Source: Chionis minor (lineage: Eukaryota > Chordata > Aves > Charadriiformes > Chionididae). From it: a stretch of DNA of 64,000 nucleotides. Shown here piece after piece: positions 1 to 13,000 of the stretch. The translations under genes were made by a program, and so were the position numbers. The notes beneath the pieces were generated by a model that saw nothing but the letters and a program-made list of their open reading frames with translations, ran no database searches and was not told the DNA's origin. Within the stretch, counting starts at the first letter, position 1. Each line of letters opens with the position of its first letter. The stretch covers positions 186,001 to 250,000 of the forward strand of contig VZSF01001384.1 in NCBI GenBank assembly GCA_013398295.1, given 5' to 3'.

Positions 1-3000
1 CCACAAGTCTGCACTACTGCCAGCAGAAGAGGCGGAACCTACATATTTTTGTGCGCACCTAGCCACCCGTGGTTGTTTTCATACATACTTTTTTGTTAAT
101 CATCCTCTTGTCTGAACACACTTTCATCTAGGCAGGGTATTTTGTATTGCACACCCAGCTTCAGATGAAGTTTCAAATAAACAAACAGGCAAACCCTAAG
201 AAACCTGAAAAAATATGCAGTGAAGCCATTGAAGTTGCTACCAGAAGGGAAAAACAAATTCTCTGAATCCCCAAAAAGCAAAGAAATCCAAACTTTAGCC
301 ACATCTACTTGTCCATACACAAGTACAGTTTACTATTATTCTAATTTCCAGACTGTTGTCTGTATAACTCAGCTAAGACCCTACTCTCCTAGGAATATCA
401 GTGTACCCTCTGGTCTTCAAAATGTCTTTGTAAGATATCTCTTGATCAAACTACTCTCACACTGCATTGCTGTCATTATACCAGACATTTACAGTTTATT
501 AATCTGAACAGTCACAGTTTCTGCTGAGGACAATGTAAGTGGGCAGGTATGTGAGAAAGATGCAGCGATTGAGCATTGTCAGAAGTGTACAAGAAATCTA
601 GTAACCTTTCACAAAGGAAGTCTGGATTGAAAGGACAGAGATGGAAAGAGAAAATGGAGAATGCCCCCAGATGAAAAAAACCCTAAACTCTTATTGCACC
701 ATATTAATGATTCAACCACATAAACAATACATCTACAAAATCAAGCAATTGTAAGTTTGTAAGTATATGGTGAGAAAAAAATATCTTCTTTCATCCATAT
801 ATAGACTGCTGATATGAGGAGATATTCTTTCATCAAGTGTAGTGTTACATGGTCTCTCTATATTAGCATAGAATCCGATCTAAAATAAATATTAAACAGA
901 TAATCCATGTGCAAGACATGGGGAAACTAAAAACTGAATCACACAAACCTACGCAGGTCAGAAATCTGAACTCAGAAGGTAGTCACTGCAATTGAGCAAT
1001 CACTCTGTAAAAATCCTAAGGATGTATACTTAAAACCCATTTAAAGATGATATTCTAATTTTGAAGAGCACTTTCAGGCTCATGGAAAAACCCTCACTGC
1101 TAAGAAAAAGAATCAATTTAAAATTATGTTTTGGAGAATATACTTGAGATGAGCAGAAATGTCAGTCTGGAAAACGGTGCAAGCATCCATCAAGACACGT
1201 TGCAACACTTGAAAGTGAGAATTTTGTTCCCATTGCAACAGCAGTAACTCCGGCTATTTGTCTTATTTTAGATTAGTTTTCCATGCATGATAATTTCAAG
1301 TACAAATTAATTGCCATTAATTACTATTAAGCTAGTATTAATTAAATCGTAATTATTAATGCTACCTCCTTGAAGTAACACTTCTTCCTTTCCTGATACC
1401 ATATTTCTGCCCTCTTCTGTTTTCCATATTCATATAGGTAAAGACAATCGAGTGGATCTTCATCTTGATGTACTAATTTTTGCACTCACTTTGGTTTTGT
1501 AACACTCAGCTTGGAGGTTCAGCTAGTCTGTGAACAAAAGCTAATCTCATGCAGCACAGCTGTGTGACCTCGCCTGAGTTTTTCTGACAAAACTGTTGAG
1601 CTCTGAAAAAGCCCTGCAAGTTGAGAAAGGTGAAAACATAGACTGAGTTTTTTGAGTTATACATATGTTTTACAAGGCACAGAAACTCTCAGTTCCCAGA
1701 AATTACTGATTGGTGCATTTACTTACAAAATTCAAATAGAAATTGCATGTAATAAGAAAAACACTGCTGCTGATTTTTATATACATTATATACTCCTATG
1801 TTTGGGAGCATAGATATACATATCTGGAAACAGGATCTCTCATAGATATAAGATACTCTTCATTTTTGTCAGAAAAATATAAAGCAGTTTCTACTGCAGT
1901 GGTCCAATACTTAGCCAGGTAAAATTGAAGAGCACAGCACTCTGAGTTTATTACAGTCCTGAGATTGTGTTAGCCTCTGGAAGCTGCTGTGATACTGGAG
2001 AGACACTAATGGATCGTTAAACTATAGCTAGTAAATAGATAACTAGCTAGATAGGAAGGTGCCTAAGCGAATCCCTTTGTGTCTTACAAGGAGAAAGCTT
2101 TGCCCTTCTGTGCTTGGTTTTTTCAACCCAACCCCAACAGCTCAGTAAGAACGAAGGAGAGGGACACGTAGGCTTCACATTCTGCCAAGCTGACAGCTCT
2201 ATTTTGTAGCTCTCAGTCAGAAAAATTCTGCCTGACTGTGCAAATTTGTGCAATATCTCCTGCTGAGTGACAGCTGGGAAATAACCTACAGATTGGAAAG
2301 TCTTAGGTGTATCAGTGATTAATGTTGCCCCTAAGTGGTTTTCTTCTCAGAAACCACTTAGACCTTGCCTTAGAGACCTTCGAAGGTAGGTGTTTGCATC
2401 CAGGCACCCTGCCATGGATCCACTGGTGTGACCTACAGTAATTACTGTTCGCATTTTTCATACTGGAATTGCTTAAATCTATGAGGAAACACTTCTTTTT
2501 TACTATGCTATATAGCTTTATAGTAACACAATATTACTTACAGAGAAACCAAACAAAAGCATAAGTACAAAATCTCTACAGAAAAAAAAAGACAGCATTT
2601 TAATAATATCTGAAAGAAAAATGTAGATGTTTAAATATCTTTAATTACTTTCAAGCTGAAAAGAAGTATACCTGGTGAAACTGTAACTAAATCCATAGCA
2701 CATGTGTGTCTCAAAGCATGCCATTTTGAATTTTTTTTTACATCAGGAATGAAACACACTAAAAAATTTTGACAGCATTATAAAAATATTAGTTATTCAG
2801 TGTCACGAAGGTCTTTCTGTAAATTAGGAATATAAAGTCTGGTCGCAAATGTGTTTCTCAAGAGAAAAAAAAGAGCTGACTGATGAATGGATGTGGTTCT
2901 GTATTTTTTCTCCACAGGTACTTTTCCTAGATTCTTCTAATATTAACAGTGACACCTCTGTACATTCCATCAGGACACAAAAGTGTTGCTGGACAATTAT

Positions 3001-6000
3001 GAAGAAAGTATAGCTAAAATTTAAATGGTGCTGCATAATCGTTGTTTTTAAGCAATGTCTGTCTACAAGCCTTACTATTTCTAGAATAATAAATTTATGA
3101 AAATTTTGGATCAAAACTCAACAGATAAGCACTCTGACACTCCTAATTCTCTAGATAATGAGTAAGCATTCTAAAGCTAAAGTATATTATTGCAGAGATA
3201 CAACAGACCATAATAGCACACATCTGGGATAGCATGGGATACGCAAAATGTGCAGCATTGAAAATGTAGAAAGACAGGAAGCATTTGGATTTTGATAACT
3301 CATATTTTTACAGGAAGGAATTATATAGAGTCCTAGAATCATTTAGGTTGGAAGAGATCTTTAATGTCATTGAGTCCAACTGTAAACCTAACACTGCCAA
3401 GTCCATCACTAAACCACATCCTGTCTTTCAAATACCTCGAGGGTATTCCACCTCCAGGCAACTCCACCACTTCCCTGGGCAGTCTGTTGCAATGTTTTAT
3501 GACCCTTCGGTGAAGAAATTTTTCCTAATATCCAATTTAAACCTGCTCCAGCACAACCTAAGGCCATTTCCTCTTGTCCTGTCATTTGTTACTTGGGAGA
3601 AAAGACCGACCCCCACCTTGCTGCAATCTCCTTGGAGGTAGTTGTAGAGAGCGTTAAGGTCTCCCCTCAGCCTCTGTTTCTCCAGGCTAAACAACCCCAG
3701 CCGCTCCTCATATGACTTGTTCTTTAGACCCGTCACCAGCTTCGTTGCCCTTCTCTGGAGTCACTCCAGCACCTCAATGTCTTTCTTGTAGTGAGGGGCC
3801 CAAAACTAAACACAGTATTCGAGGTGGGGCCTCACCAGTGCTGAGTACAGGGGGACAGTCACTTCCTCAGTCCTGCTGACCACACTATTCCTGATACAAG
3901 CCAGGATGCTGTTGGCCTTCTTGGCCACCTGGGCACACTGCCAGCTCATATTCAGCCAGCTGTTGACCATGATGAAAGCAATATTATTTAAAAAAAACCC
4001 CAACAAACCAACAACAACCCTCCCCTCCCCTGCCATGGCCAGACCACCTCTCGTTTTCGGGGAGTAACTGAATTATAGTGCATTAAAGACATTCCGTCAG
4101 TGCCATAGCTGAAACACAGAGATGGAGGAAAGCAGGCCTTAGAGGCAAGAAAAGCAGGAGTCTCAGATCAGATATTGTGTATACCATAGCAGGTTCTGCA
4201 TAGAGTGTGTTAGTGTTAATGGTGAAGGAGAAAAAAGCACTCTGTTCTAGTGACTGTCTTAAGCTGTATCAAAGTTACTTGTTATGCCCTGCTTCCATAT
4301 TACTGCTTGGGAATGCAGAAGTGAAGAGCCCTGATATGCCGTGGCAATTGCTCCTCAGATTTTTGGTTTTGTTCTCAGCTGTGAGCTCTCATTTCACTAT
4401 ATTCTGATTATTCCCTGTGTAATACAACTGGCAATAAAAATATCTTTATGTAAAGAAAATGTTACCCTTTACTTCCCCTTAGAACAGTGGGTCTCCAAGC
4501 CATCTGAAACACAGAGCTGCATTTAACTGGTGATGATATCTGTGGCCATGAATATTCATCACAACCTTTAACAGATGTTTTACAAATTTCCCATCATCTC
4601 ATTCCAAATGAAGCCTGCATACAGTATGCATGAAACCTGGCATTACAAGCATTTCTGAAAATCTGATTAACATTTCCTAATGACTCAATAGTTCCCCAAA
4701 TAGCTATACCTCTAACTCTGTAATGCTAGTGAAGTCTAAAAAATAGAGTGTAGATTGTTCCACCTCTTCTTATGCTGAATGGTGCTTTAAATCTCTGAAA
4801 GGCTTAAAGGATGCTGAAGGGGCCTATTCATAGAATTTTAAACTAACCAAAGTTAAAAAAATATGACCCAAGAATTTTCACTTTCATTTTATAGCCACAT
4901 TTATCTATATTTCTTAGACTAAGCAACATAATTCATATGTAAACAAATTGAAATAAATAGAAGTGCTCACTCTAAGTGCCGTAGCACTTCCAAAGACAAC
5001 ATATTCTGACTTTTTTTATCGTGATATAATTCATATGCTTTTATCACTGAGAAAATGAATTAGAAGTAACAAATTTTTATTTCCAAAATGGTCAATGTGA
5101 AAGTTTAATTTTATTATAAAGAGAAGCAAAGAGGGAATGTGACAGCCTATTAATAAGCATGCTAGCAAGTTTGTATAAAATTCAAGGTATAAGGTAGAAA
5201 GCAGAATTTATACCTTCATAAAAGGTAGAAAGATGACATTTGCTAGAAATAAAGCTCTGTCCAGTTTGAGTGGGAATAACAATAGGTACCATAAAGATAC
5301 CAGGATATCTCTGAAGCTTATAAAGTGATTTGCATGACAGATTTAATTTAAAACATGAAAACATTTTGATGGAAATTATTTCTCTCCATCAAAATCTAGA
5401 TTTCATACTTTGGGTTTTGGGTTTGGTTTTTTTTGGTATAATTTAGTATTAAAAATATATTCTAGTTTTACTTTAAAAAAAGAAACACTGTCCCATTCTT
5501 GGATTCCTATGAAATTTCTTTAGTCTTACAATCATGTGTTAATATAATAGCAATAGCAGACAGATATTAGAAAAATAATTATGAGTTTCATCCTTCAGCT
5601 TATCATCCTTAGGAGCATGATAAAATCTTCCAACTGTTTGCTTAAGAGAAAATCATACCCACGACATTAGGTTGTTATGCTTTCTTATTAGAGATGAAAA
5701 GAAATTTTGTACTATTAAAACAATTTCTGAATGAAATTTGAAGTAAGAAAATATTTATCTTTGAGATGTAACAGAGCATGAGGGCATTGAAAACTATTGT
5801 CCACCACATGTCCTAGCTGTTGATTTAATGTGAGCTTTTATATACATACAGACATACATATATACATTGCATTGAGTGCAACATTCAAAATCAAGTAAAT
5901 AACTGTTGGGTAGAAAATAATTAATACCAAACATAGAGAGACATGCAGGAAGGAAAAATAGCTGCTTAATCTAGCTATTTGTTTTTAAACTCATAACTGC

Positions 6001-6949
6001 CCTCAATACAATGTCTTTTTTCTTTACATACTTTATTATGCTGTGCATATTTAGCCTTTTTAGACAACAATTTATTTAACCATTTCCTTTTGCTCATGGA
6101 ACTGTATTGTTATCACATTCATTAAGCAATTTTCTCTCTGACATGATCAGGAAAAATGGTATAGCAAATGCTTCAAAAGCAAGGCTTAAAGATGGACAAG
6201 AAAATAGTCTTTATGCAAAAATCGGTATTTTAGTCAAAAAGACCTTTGATTCAGACTCATTTTAAGGCAGTTCCAGTTATCAAAGATCCTGAGAGATCAC
6301 TTCTCTTCACACACATTGGGACAGTAAATGCCCTATTCTCAAAGGCATAATCAAACTAAGCATAAAACTCTCAGGGTTACCCTTTTTTACCCATAAATTA
6401 ACTCTTGGATCAAAGGCTCAACTGAAAAGACAAGTTTTCTGATTCTGAATTAGATACAGACACAAAGCTTCAGTCTTCTATGGGAACATGTGTTTAATCC
6501 ATACTTTTTACTCTGAGAAATAAAAACAGATTTTAGATCCTTGCTGGTTTTGTCCCCATGTTGACTTAAGGATGTATTTTGTATCATTTCTTCATGATAC
6601 GGGTATAGGATGAAAAACAAGGCATTCAAAATCTCAGCCAGCTTTATCAAAATGATAAAGAGGAGTCCTGGCAAACATGTCTGGCACCATATATAGCAAG
6701 TCCTGGTTTTTATTATTTTTTAATGTAATTACACATTTCAAAAGACTTTAAACTAGCAATAATCCAAGCAATTGATTCAGTTTTCTTTTCTTAGAATGTC
6801 TTTTGTTTTCTTCTCATTCTTTGATTTTGTGCATTAATCTAATATTTCTAAGTAATTTTGTTTAATTTACTCCTTCGTTCCCCTAGCTGCTTTGGTAACT
6901 GTTTTTAATGTAAATTGCCTTGAAAAAACAAACAATGTATTGTTGTTAC
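1..6949 (-). other. SNTG1: SNTG1 intron, partial (downstream of the fifth exon)
   Basis: The gene reads right to left, so this is the 5' part of the intron after the 6950-7060 exon; its end lies outside the window. I searched it for the expected last SNTG1 coding exon and did not see it. The one recognised insertion is the CR1 copy at 3331-3969. Open frames here other than the CR1 pieces show no family resemblance. The rest is ordinary AT-rich intron sequence with scattered A and T runs. Confidence 0.85.
3331..3969 (-). mobile_element. CR1 LINE fragment, 5'-truncated, minus orientation
   Basis: About 640 bp of the 3' part of a CR1 retrotransposon, read on the minus strand and so in the same direction as SNTG1. 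Its 3' end lies at the low coordinate (AGAATCATTTAGGTTGGAAG on the plus strand). Minus-strand translation shows broken pieces of the reverse-transcriptase ORF C-terminus: [17 protein letters not shown] with [16 protein letters not shown] at the high end, then [20 protein letters not shown] and [11 protein letters not shown] stop and frame changes separate these pieces, so it is dead. Homology ends abruptly near 3969 in an A- and C-rich stretch. The 3' untranslated part differs from the other copies here, pointing to a different CR1 subfamily. Confidence 0.93.
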
Positions 6950-7060
6950 CTTTGCTTCAATTTGCTTAGTATCTTGGTTTTGGAACAAAAATTTGATTTT
7001 GCTCTTCCCATCATCTGAAGAACCTTTCAGCTGGGAAAACTTGTACCTCCAAAGTACAGC
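6950..7060 (-). CDS. SNTG1: SNTG1 internal coding exon (syntrophin-unique region), fifth in this window
   Basis: 111-bp exon, 37 codons, phase 0 at both ends. It encodes AVLWRYKFSQLKGSSDDGKS followed by KIKFLFQNQDTKQIEAK. The acceptor has a strong pyrimidine tract (CTTTTTTTTTCCTCTAG) and the donor is AAG|GTAACA. It fits SNTG1 at about residues 429-465, within the C-terminal syntrophin-unique domain; the only difference I note from the remembered human sequence is Gln for Pro in QNQD. The next exon should begin ELEFSNLF and was not found in bases 1-6949, so it must lie off the left edge. Confidence 0.96.
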
Positions 7061-10000
7061 CTAGAGGAAAAAAAAAGAAACATAAAAAACCATATACAAG
7101 CAAGTCAGTGTAGTTTTCATTGTAAATTGTATTAGAAATAGCCAATCTCCTTCCAAGGGAACTTTTAACCCCTCTATGGTACATAATTAAATCAATTTAG
7201 TGTTATGTGGTCTAATGTCCCTTTGATCATATGGATGTATTATACTTTGATGGTGTCTGATTCAGATCAGTCAGGCTACACTTGTGAAATTTACTCTGAA
7301 ATTATTTTGTCTGTATTTAAACCTGATTAAACAAAAAAAGAGAGTTAGTAAATTCATCTTCATGCCAAAAACCGAAGTTTTTTTTCACTGACGATCTGTA
7401 GTTTCCCTACTCTACCTGACAAGACAATCTGTCATAGAAGTCCTTTTTTTTTTATTTCCACATTAAAAAATCCAGTTGCATTAACATAAAGGGCATATCA
7501 AATTAAAAGCAGATACCTATTTTTAATTATAAAATAACAAAAAGAAACCATTTAATGAGAACTTATTTTGAGTTTACTTATAAGAGCTCTAATCAGGAAT
7601 TTGAGCAGATCATTAATTCTGAGCATATCAGTGGCTTTTCAAGGAATTATACTATGAATAATGTTGTGTCTTGTTGAAAAAAAAAGACAGATTGGTCTAC
7701 AGAATAAACATGTAATTAATAAAATTTACAGCTGGCTAGAAAAACATCTTTTTTAGATCTAATGTGGATTTATGTAGAAAAATACACATTTCAAACTACT
7801 TTGCTTAAAAGTTAGAGTTATTTTTCTTGGTAAGTCTTTTCAGCCTCATTTAAAGACATACCCCCCCATCCCTGATATTTTGAAGCACTAACATTTTTAA
7901 TTGTGATTTCAGTAGTATTTCACATAATTATAAGGTGATTCTCACTCACATTGTGCTGTTACTTTGAGGAGACATTAATTTCATATGCATTGGAAAACAC
8001 GGAGACTTAAGAATTGTTGTTCCATTTTCTTTTGCCTAAGGGTTTGTAAATTACTTCCTCACAGTGGTGCAAGATGATATTTCCATTGGTGTACTTTGTT
8101 TATATCTATGAATGATTTAGTATCTACTTGAAATTAAACAGAATAGATGGGAGGTCAAATTTTTAACTGTCCTAAATCTATGCAGGTCTCTTTGCTTCAG
8201 GATGTGTTGATGTCTTTATGTTAATGACTGGAAAAATCTCTAACCTGCACCAAGATAAAGTTGGCTGTGTTTGTCTTAGTAACTTGAAGAGGAAAAAACC
8301 CCAAAGTACAGTATCTTAAGTGTGCACAGTACAAAAAGCAAGTGCTAGAATTATTTCCCCCAAAATTGTCTCTATTTATTTGCCACTTCCAGATAAAAAA
8401 ACCCTAATCTCAGCATCACTTTAATTCTCTGTGTGTATGTGACAGGTGAGATCCCATCTACCATAAACAGAATTAAGGACATTCTCTTTCAGATAAACTA
8501 GAGGAATTTGGCTATTTGTGTGAAACTATATCATATTTATTTCGAATGTTGTCCTCCTGAGCCCACCAATCTGTGCTATAGAAAATAGAATAGCTTCCCT
8601 CATCTTTGTGTGCAGTTCCTTTCACCTTGTTTGACCAATGATGTTTACTTATGTCCTGTAGATGGTGAGTTAAAAAAACAAAACAAAACAACCCACTATA
8701 CTACTCAGGTGGCCATACTTCCTACCTATGTTGTAAACTCCTTTTTTTACAGACCTATGTAACTCAACAAATCTTGTCAGAAGATCAAGACCATTGCCTT
8801 TCTGCAGGAACAGCAAATCTATTTAAACATGTAATTTCCTAGATGAGAAACGTAGAGGGCATTGATAGTCTCTTTATCTCAGGAGAACAACAATTGAAGA
8901 AACGAGCAATCATCTCTCTCTTCTCTGACAATGTATGGGGAGACCAGGAGAGAGGTGCAGTAGTAACAAGGACCCTTAGATTGGAAGGCAAAATCCCAGG
9001 GTACCTGGCCTTATTCCCAATCAGATTAAGTTCAAGAGAAGATAAAGGATGTACAGAAGTGCAGTACTTGGGCATTTCCCATGCAGTTTTGCTACTTGCT
9101 TCATTCCCACTCAGAAGAAAGAGAGTGACAGTCATACCAAACCACAGGCATGATTCAAGAACACACTTTAGTTTATGCGTAACCGGTTTTGGAGAGCCCT
9201 GCTTAGCAATGTCTCTCACTTAAGTACATTGCAAAATCAGATCTATAGTATGGGGGGTATGAAATCCTTCTTGAAGCTAATCCCAACAAGACTTCACTTC
9301 TTCCATCAGCTTATAAAAACAAGCTCCTAGAACTGACAGTTCAACAGCATACTTCATAGAGACTATTAAGTACTCTTGCTCTAAAGTGTAAGGAATAAAA
9401 ACGCAATTGACAATGCATGAAATGATTTGGAAACAAAAGAACTGTTTCTTTTGAGTGATCTTCAACGAATTTGCACACATTTTTTCCCAAAGATGTCCAC
9501 ATGAAGGAGGGCTCTTTTCAGAAAAATAAGAGTGGGGAAAATGTTGTGAGTTTCAAGATATTAAGTCAGGAATACAAAGCATCTCAAACATTCAAGCTAG
9601 TGTCCTTGGATACTTCTTTTGTTCTAGAGAATTTCTGAGAAACTGTTTCTTCTTCCTAGTTTGACCTGGGATAAATACTTGTTCACTTTGACACACTCTG
9701 AATGTGTCTACATCTCAATGTCCCACACTACAGCAGAAGTGTAACAACTAGCTTAAACTAGATGTCCAGGTTCTAGATAGCTAAAATTGTGCGAATTAGT
9801 TAAGCATATGCACAGGAAGACCCATTAAATTCCTTGTCTCTTATCAAAGAAGCTGAAGTGCTGCCCTGTGTAGCCAGAACTGCGCATTTTGCATGTGTAG
9901 CAGCTACACAAGATGATGCAGAAAGCTGTGAACAGCAGTCAGACCACTGTTCAAATACAGTATTTGGGGATCCCTGTGTTACTTCCTTTTGTGGTTTCAT

Positions 10001-13000
10001 ATGTTCCGGGTGGGGTTTTTTCTTTTCATTTTCATTACTGCAAAATGCATAAGCAGTGAACAGAAATCAGACCTACCCTTTTTCAATGACTACCTCATAG
10101 TGTCAAAATAGAAAGGAGAAGCAAGACCTGCTCACCTAAGCACCCAGTTGCAGAGAGGTGTAGCTACAGCAGTGACATAAACACGAGAGAGACAGTTTCA
10201 CATGTTGTTATCTTTCATGTTCCTATGTGCTGACTTCAGTGTCACAGTGCTCGATGTGGTGACTGTTCTGAATTCTAATTTTAAAGGCTAATTTTCCTGC
10301 GTTAGGAATAGGCACCCTTGGGTGATCGATATCACTATCAAAGCCAGGTGAATGATTTTTTCATGTTTTTGAACATCACAGTTCCTCAGAACCATTTGTT
10401 GAATGCTTGCCTTAGAGAGTTAACATAGGTTGATATAATTCTATACAAATATGTATATTTATGTATAGATTGACTTCTATGCAATAAGTGCATTTGTAAA
10501 ACACGTTGGCTTTTTCACAAATTGTCAAAAACTTAAACGAGTGTTATATAAATTATTTCTAAAACAGTTTTTATGAATTATAAAATACAAGCAGAAGTGC
10601 TTACTGGTTTGAAGGTAAGAATGTTACAGAGCTCAACTCTCTATAATATATTTTGATAGGGTTTCTTTAAGTTAATAAAAGCAGCCTGTCCTCTTCAGTT
10701 GTTTTCCTTGCATAATCCTCATTAACTGCATGTAACCTGTATCACTGAGAATATTTTGCAAGTCTATATACAGCATTTTTAGGATGCAGCAAAATTTCAT
10801 TTACCCTAAAATAGATTTGACAGGTGGACTAGGTAGCAATTCCTCTGAAAGCATAAATTACAAAAAAATTCAAAAAGATTCTGTGGTAGATCAGCTGCTC
10901 ATGAGGACCCTGAGACACTTCTCAAGTCAAGGTACACAACCTTATCATTCCTTGATGGAAGACTAAGATGAGAACTCAGTATGCACTACTTACTGCCTTT
11001 AAAAGGGAACTCTCAGTCCATGAGTAGAGACGGAAGTAGAGAAGTGAGTAACAGCAAGCAGTTCACTTTAGAAACTGGGGACCAAGATAATAACATATGC
11101 TGAAAATACCATCAGCCGCACAATTTGCATACACCCAGTGTGGTCATGGAAAATCTGACATAGTTCATCCATGTTTTGAGAAATGCAGTGTAAGAAGACA
11201 ATCTCATTGTATAAACACTGTATGTATCATGCATAACACTGAAAACAAATAATAAGATATAAATCCTTTTCTCAATTATTATTCATAGATTGCTTAGGCT
11301 GCTTTTTACATTTTATACCATTTAACAAAATTAACTTCAAAGAATACCAGAATGCAGTGCAAACAAATAAACACTGCAGACAAGCTGAGAAATTAGATTT
11401 AAGACTTCTCTTGAGATACTATTAAATTATTGTAATAAGAAATCATCAAAAAGAGAAATCCTGTCTTCACTGAAATTAATAGTTTTTTTTTTCCTTTGAC
11501 ATATCTGGGACCAAGATTCTCCACCAATACTTTTTAATGAGGAATATTTTATTTATAAGTAATCATCTAGGACTCATTTGTTCTAGTCTTTGTAACCAAA
11601 TTACTGCCTATTATCTTCTGCTAGTGTTACTTTTTTGGCAATTACCCAAGGATGCTCTCTGCTGCATATTTTTATTTTATAGATGGGACATAAATGCAAT
11701 ACATAAATGGCACATGGAAGAAAAGCTATTGACTTCAGTACCTGTAATACTTTACTGATATTCCCCACAGTCACAGAAATGAAGAAAATTCTATTGCTTT
11801 TATTCTTAGCACTAGTGCTAAATCTAGAGCACATATTCAACAAGGGACCTTAGAAAATACTTTCACATTCATATCATATGTCACTTTGCTATCCATTCCC
11901 ATAATTTCAGAATCCTGGACTAAACTCCATACAAGTTTGATAAGATGTCATCAAACAAAATCACTTCCCATCCAGATAATGGTATCAGAAAAGTGGGAAC
12001 GTATTATAATTACCTTAGTTTAGGGTATGACTGGGAGTGCTGGTTAGAGACTTTGTTTTGTTTTGGGTCAAGGAGCTTGGTTTACCCTAAGCAGAGACTA
12101 GATTACCAAATAAACACAGAATAAATAGGTGTATCCGTATTTTTACTTATCATACTCTAAGGAATATGTATAGAAATCTGAGTGCCTGACTGCTCTATGG
12201 CTCTGTGATAGCTATATGATTTAGCAAGGATATAGAGGGCATTTTGCATTGGCACTTGGAAAGAAAAGCTGTATTTCGTCAACATGAGAGTCTCCAAACA
12301 GAGCAGAATTAATTTTTGTCCTGTGGCTTTAGCGATGAACTACCTTCAATTTATTATTAAACAGTCTTGCCTATTCTATACCGGATTATGCACCGTTGAC
12401 CAATTCTGTTCTTGCAAAAAGACCATCTACACTTAATAAAATTGTGAAATACCGTTTGTATGACATACTGCAATGGCATCATTTCACCTGCCAATGCACA
12501 TCACCAGATGCAGGTTTTCTCTATATTTTCCATTGACATGGATCATACAGCTTTTATTACGTAATAACAAAAGAAGTTTGGCCTTCAGTAGGATGTTTGG
12601 AAAAAACCTTAATGAGTCTGTCAGTGTTTCATAGTGATTAGACAGCTACATCTCAGATCACCTGTAAGCAGTGGAGTAAATAAAGAAACCATCTTTATTA
12701 AGGAAAAGGTGTCAGAGGTGTTGGAGGTCACTTTTCAAATATTAGTTTCAGCAAATCCCTTTGCTGTCTTTTCCATCACATCTTCAAAAAGCTGTAGCTG
12801 CACTTTTCCAATACTGCCTCCTTTTTTCTTCATACTCAGACTGGTTAAATCATTCTTCTCTTTAGCTTCTCAAGGCAATCTTTTATAATACACATATTAC
12901 AGAAATATGTTTAATTTCAATGAACTTTTTTCAAGCTAATGTTGTTCGTCACTTGACTAAAATAAGCGATACTCCTACAAGTCAAACTAAATCCAGAGCA

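Noticed and set aside
3285..3641. 118-codon plus-strand ORF
   Set aside because: Most of it is the antisense of a CR1 3' region; the coding direction of the element is minus.
1..6949. Final SNTG1 coding exon (expected to begin ELEFSNLF)
   Set aside because: No minus-strand stretch encodes it with an AG acceptor; it must lie left of the window.
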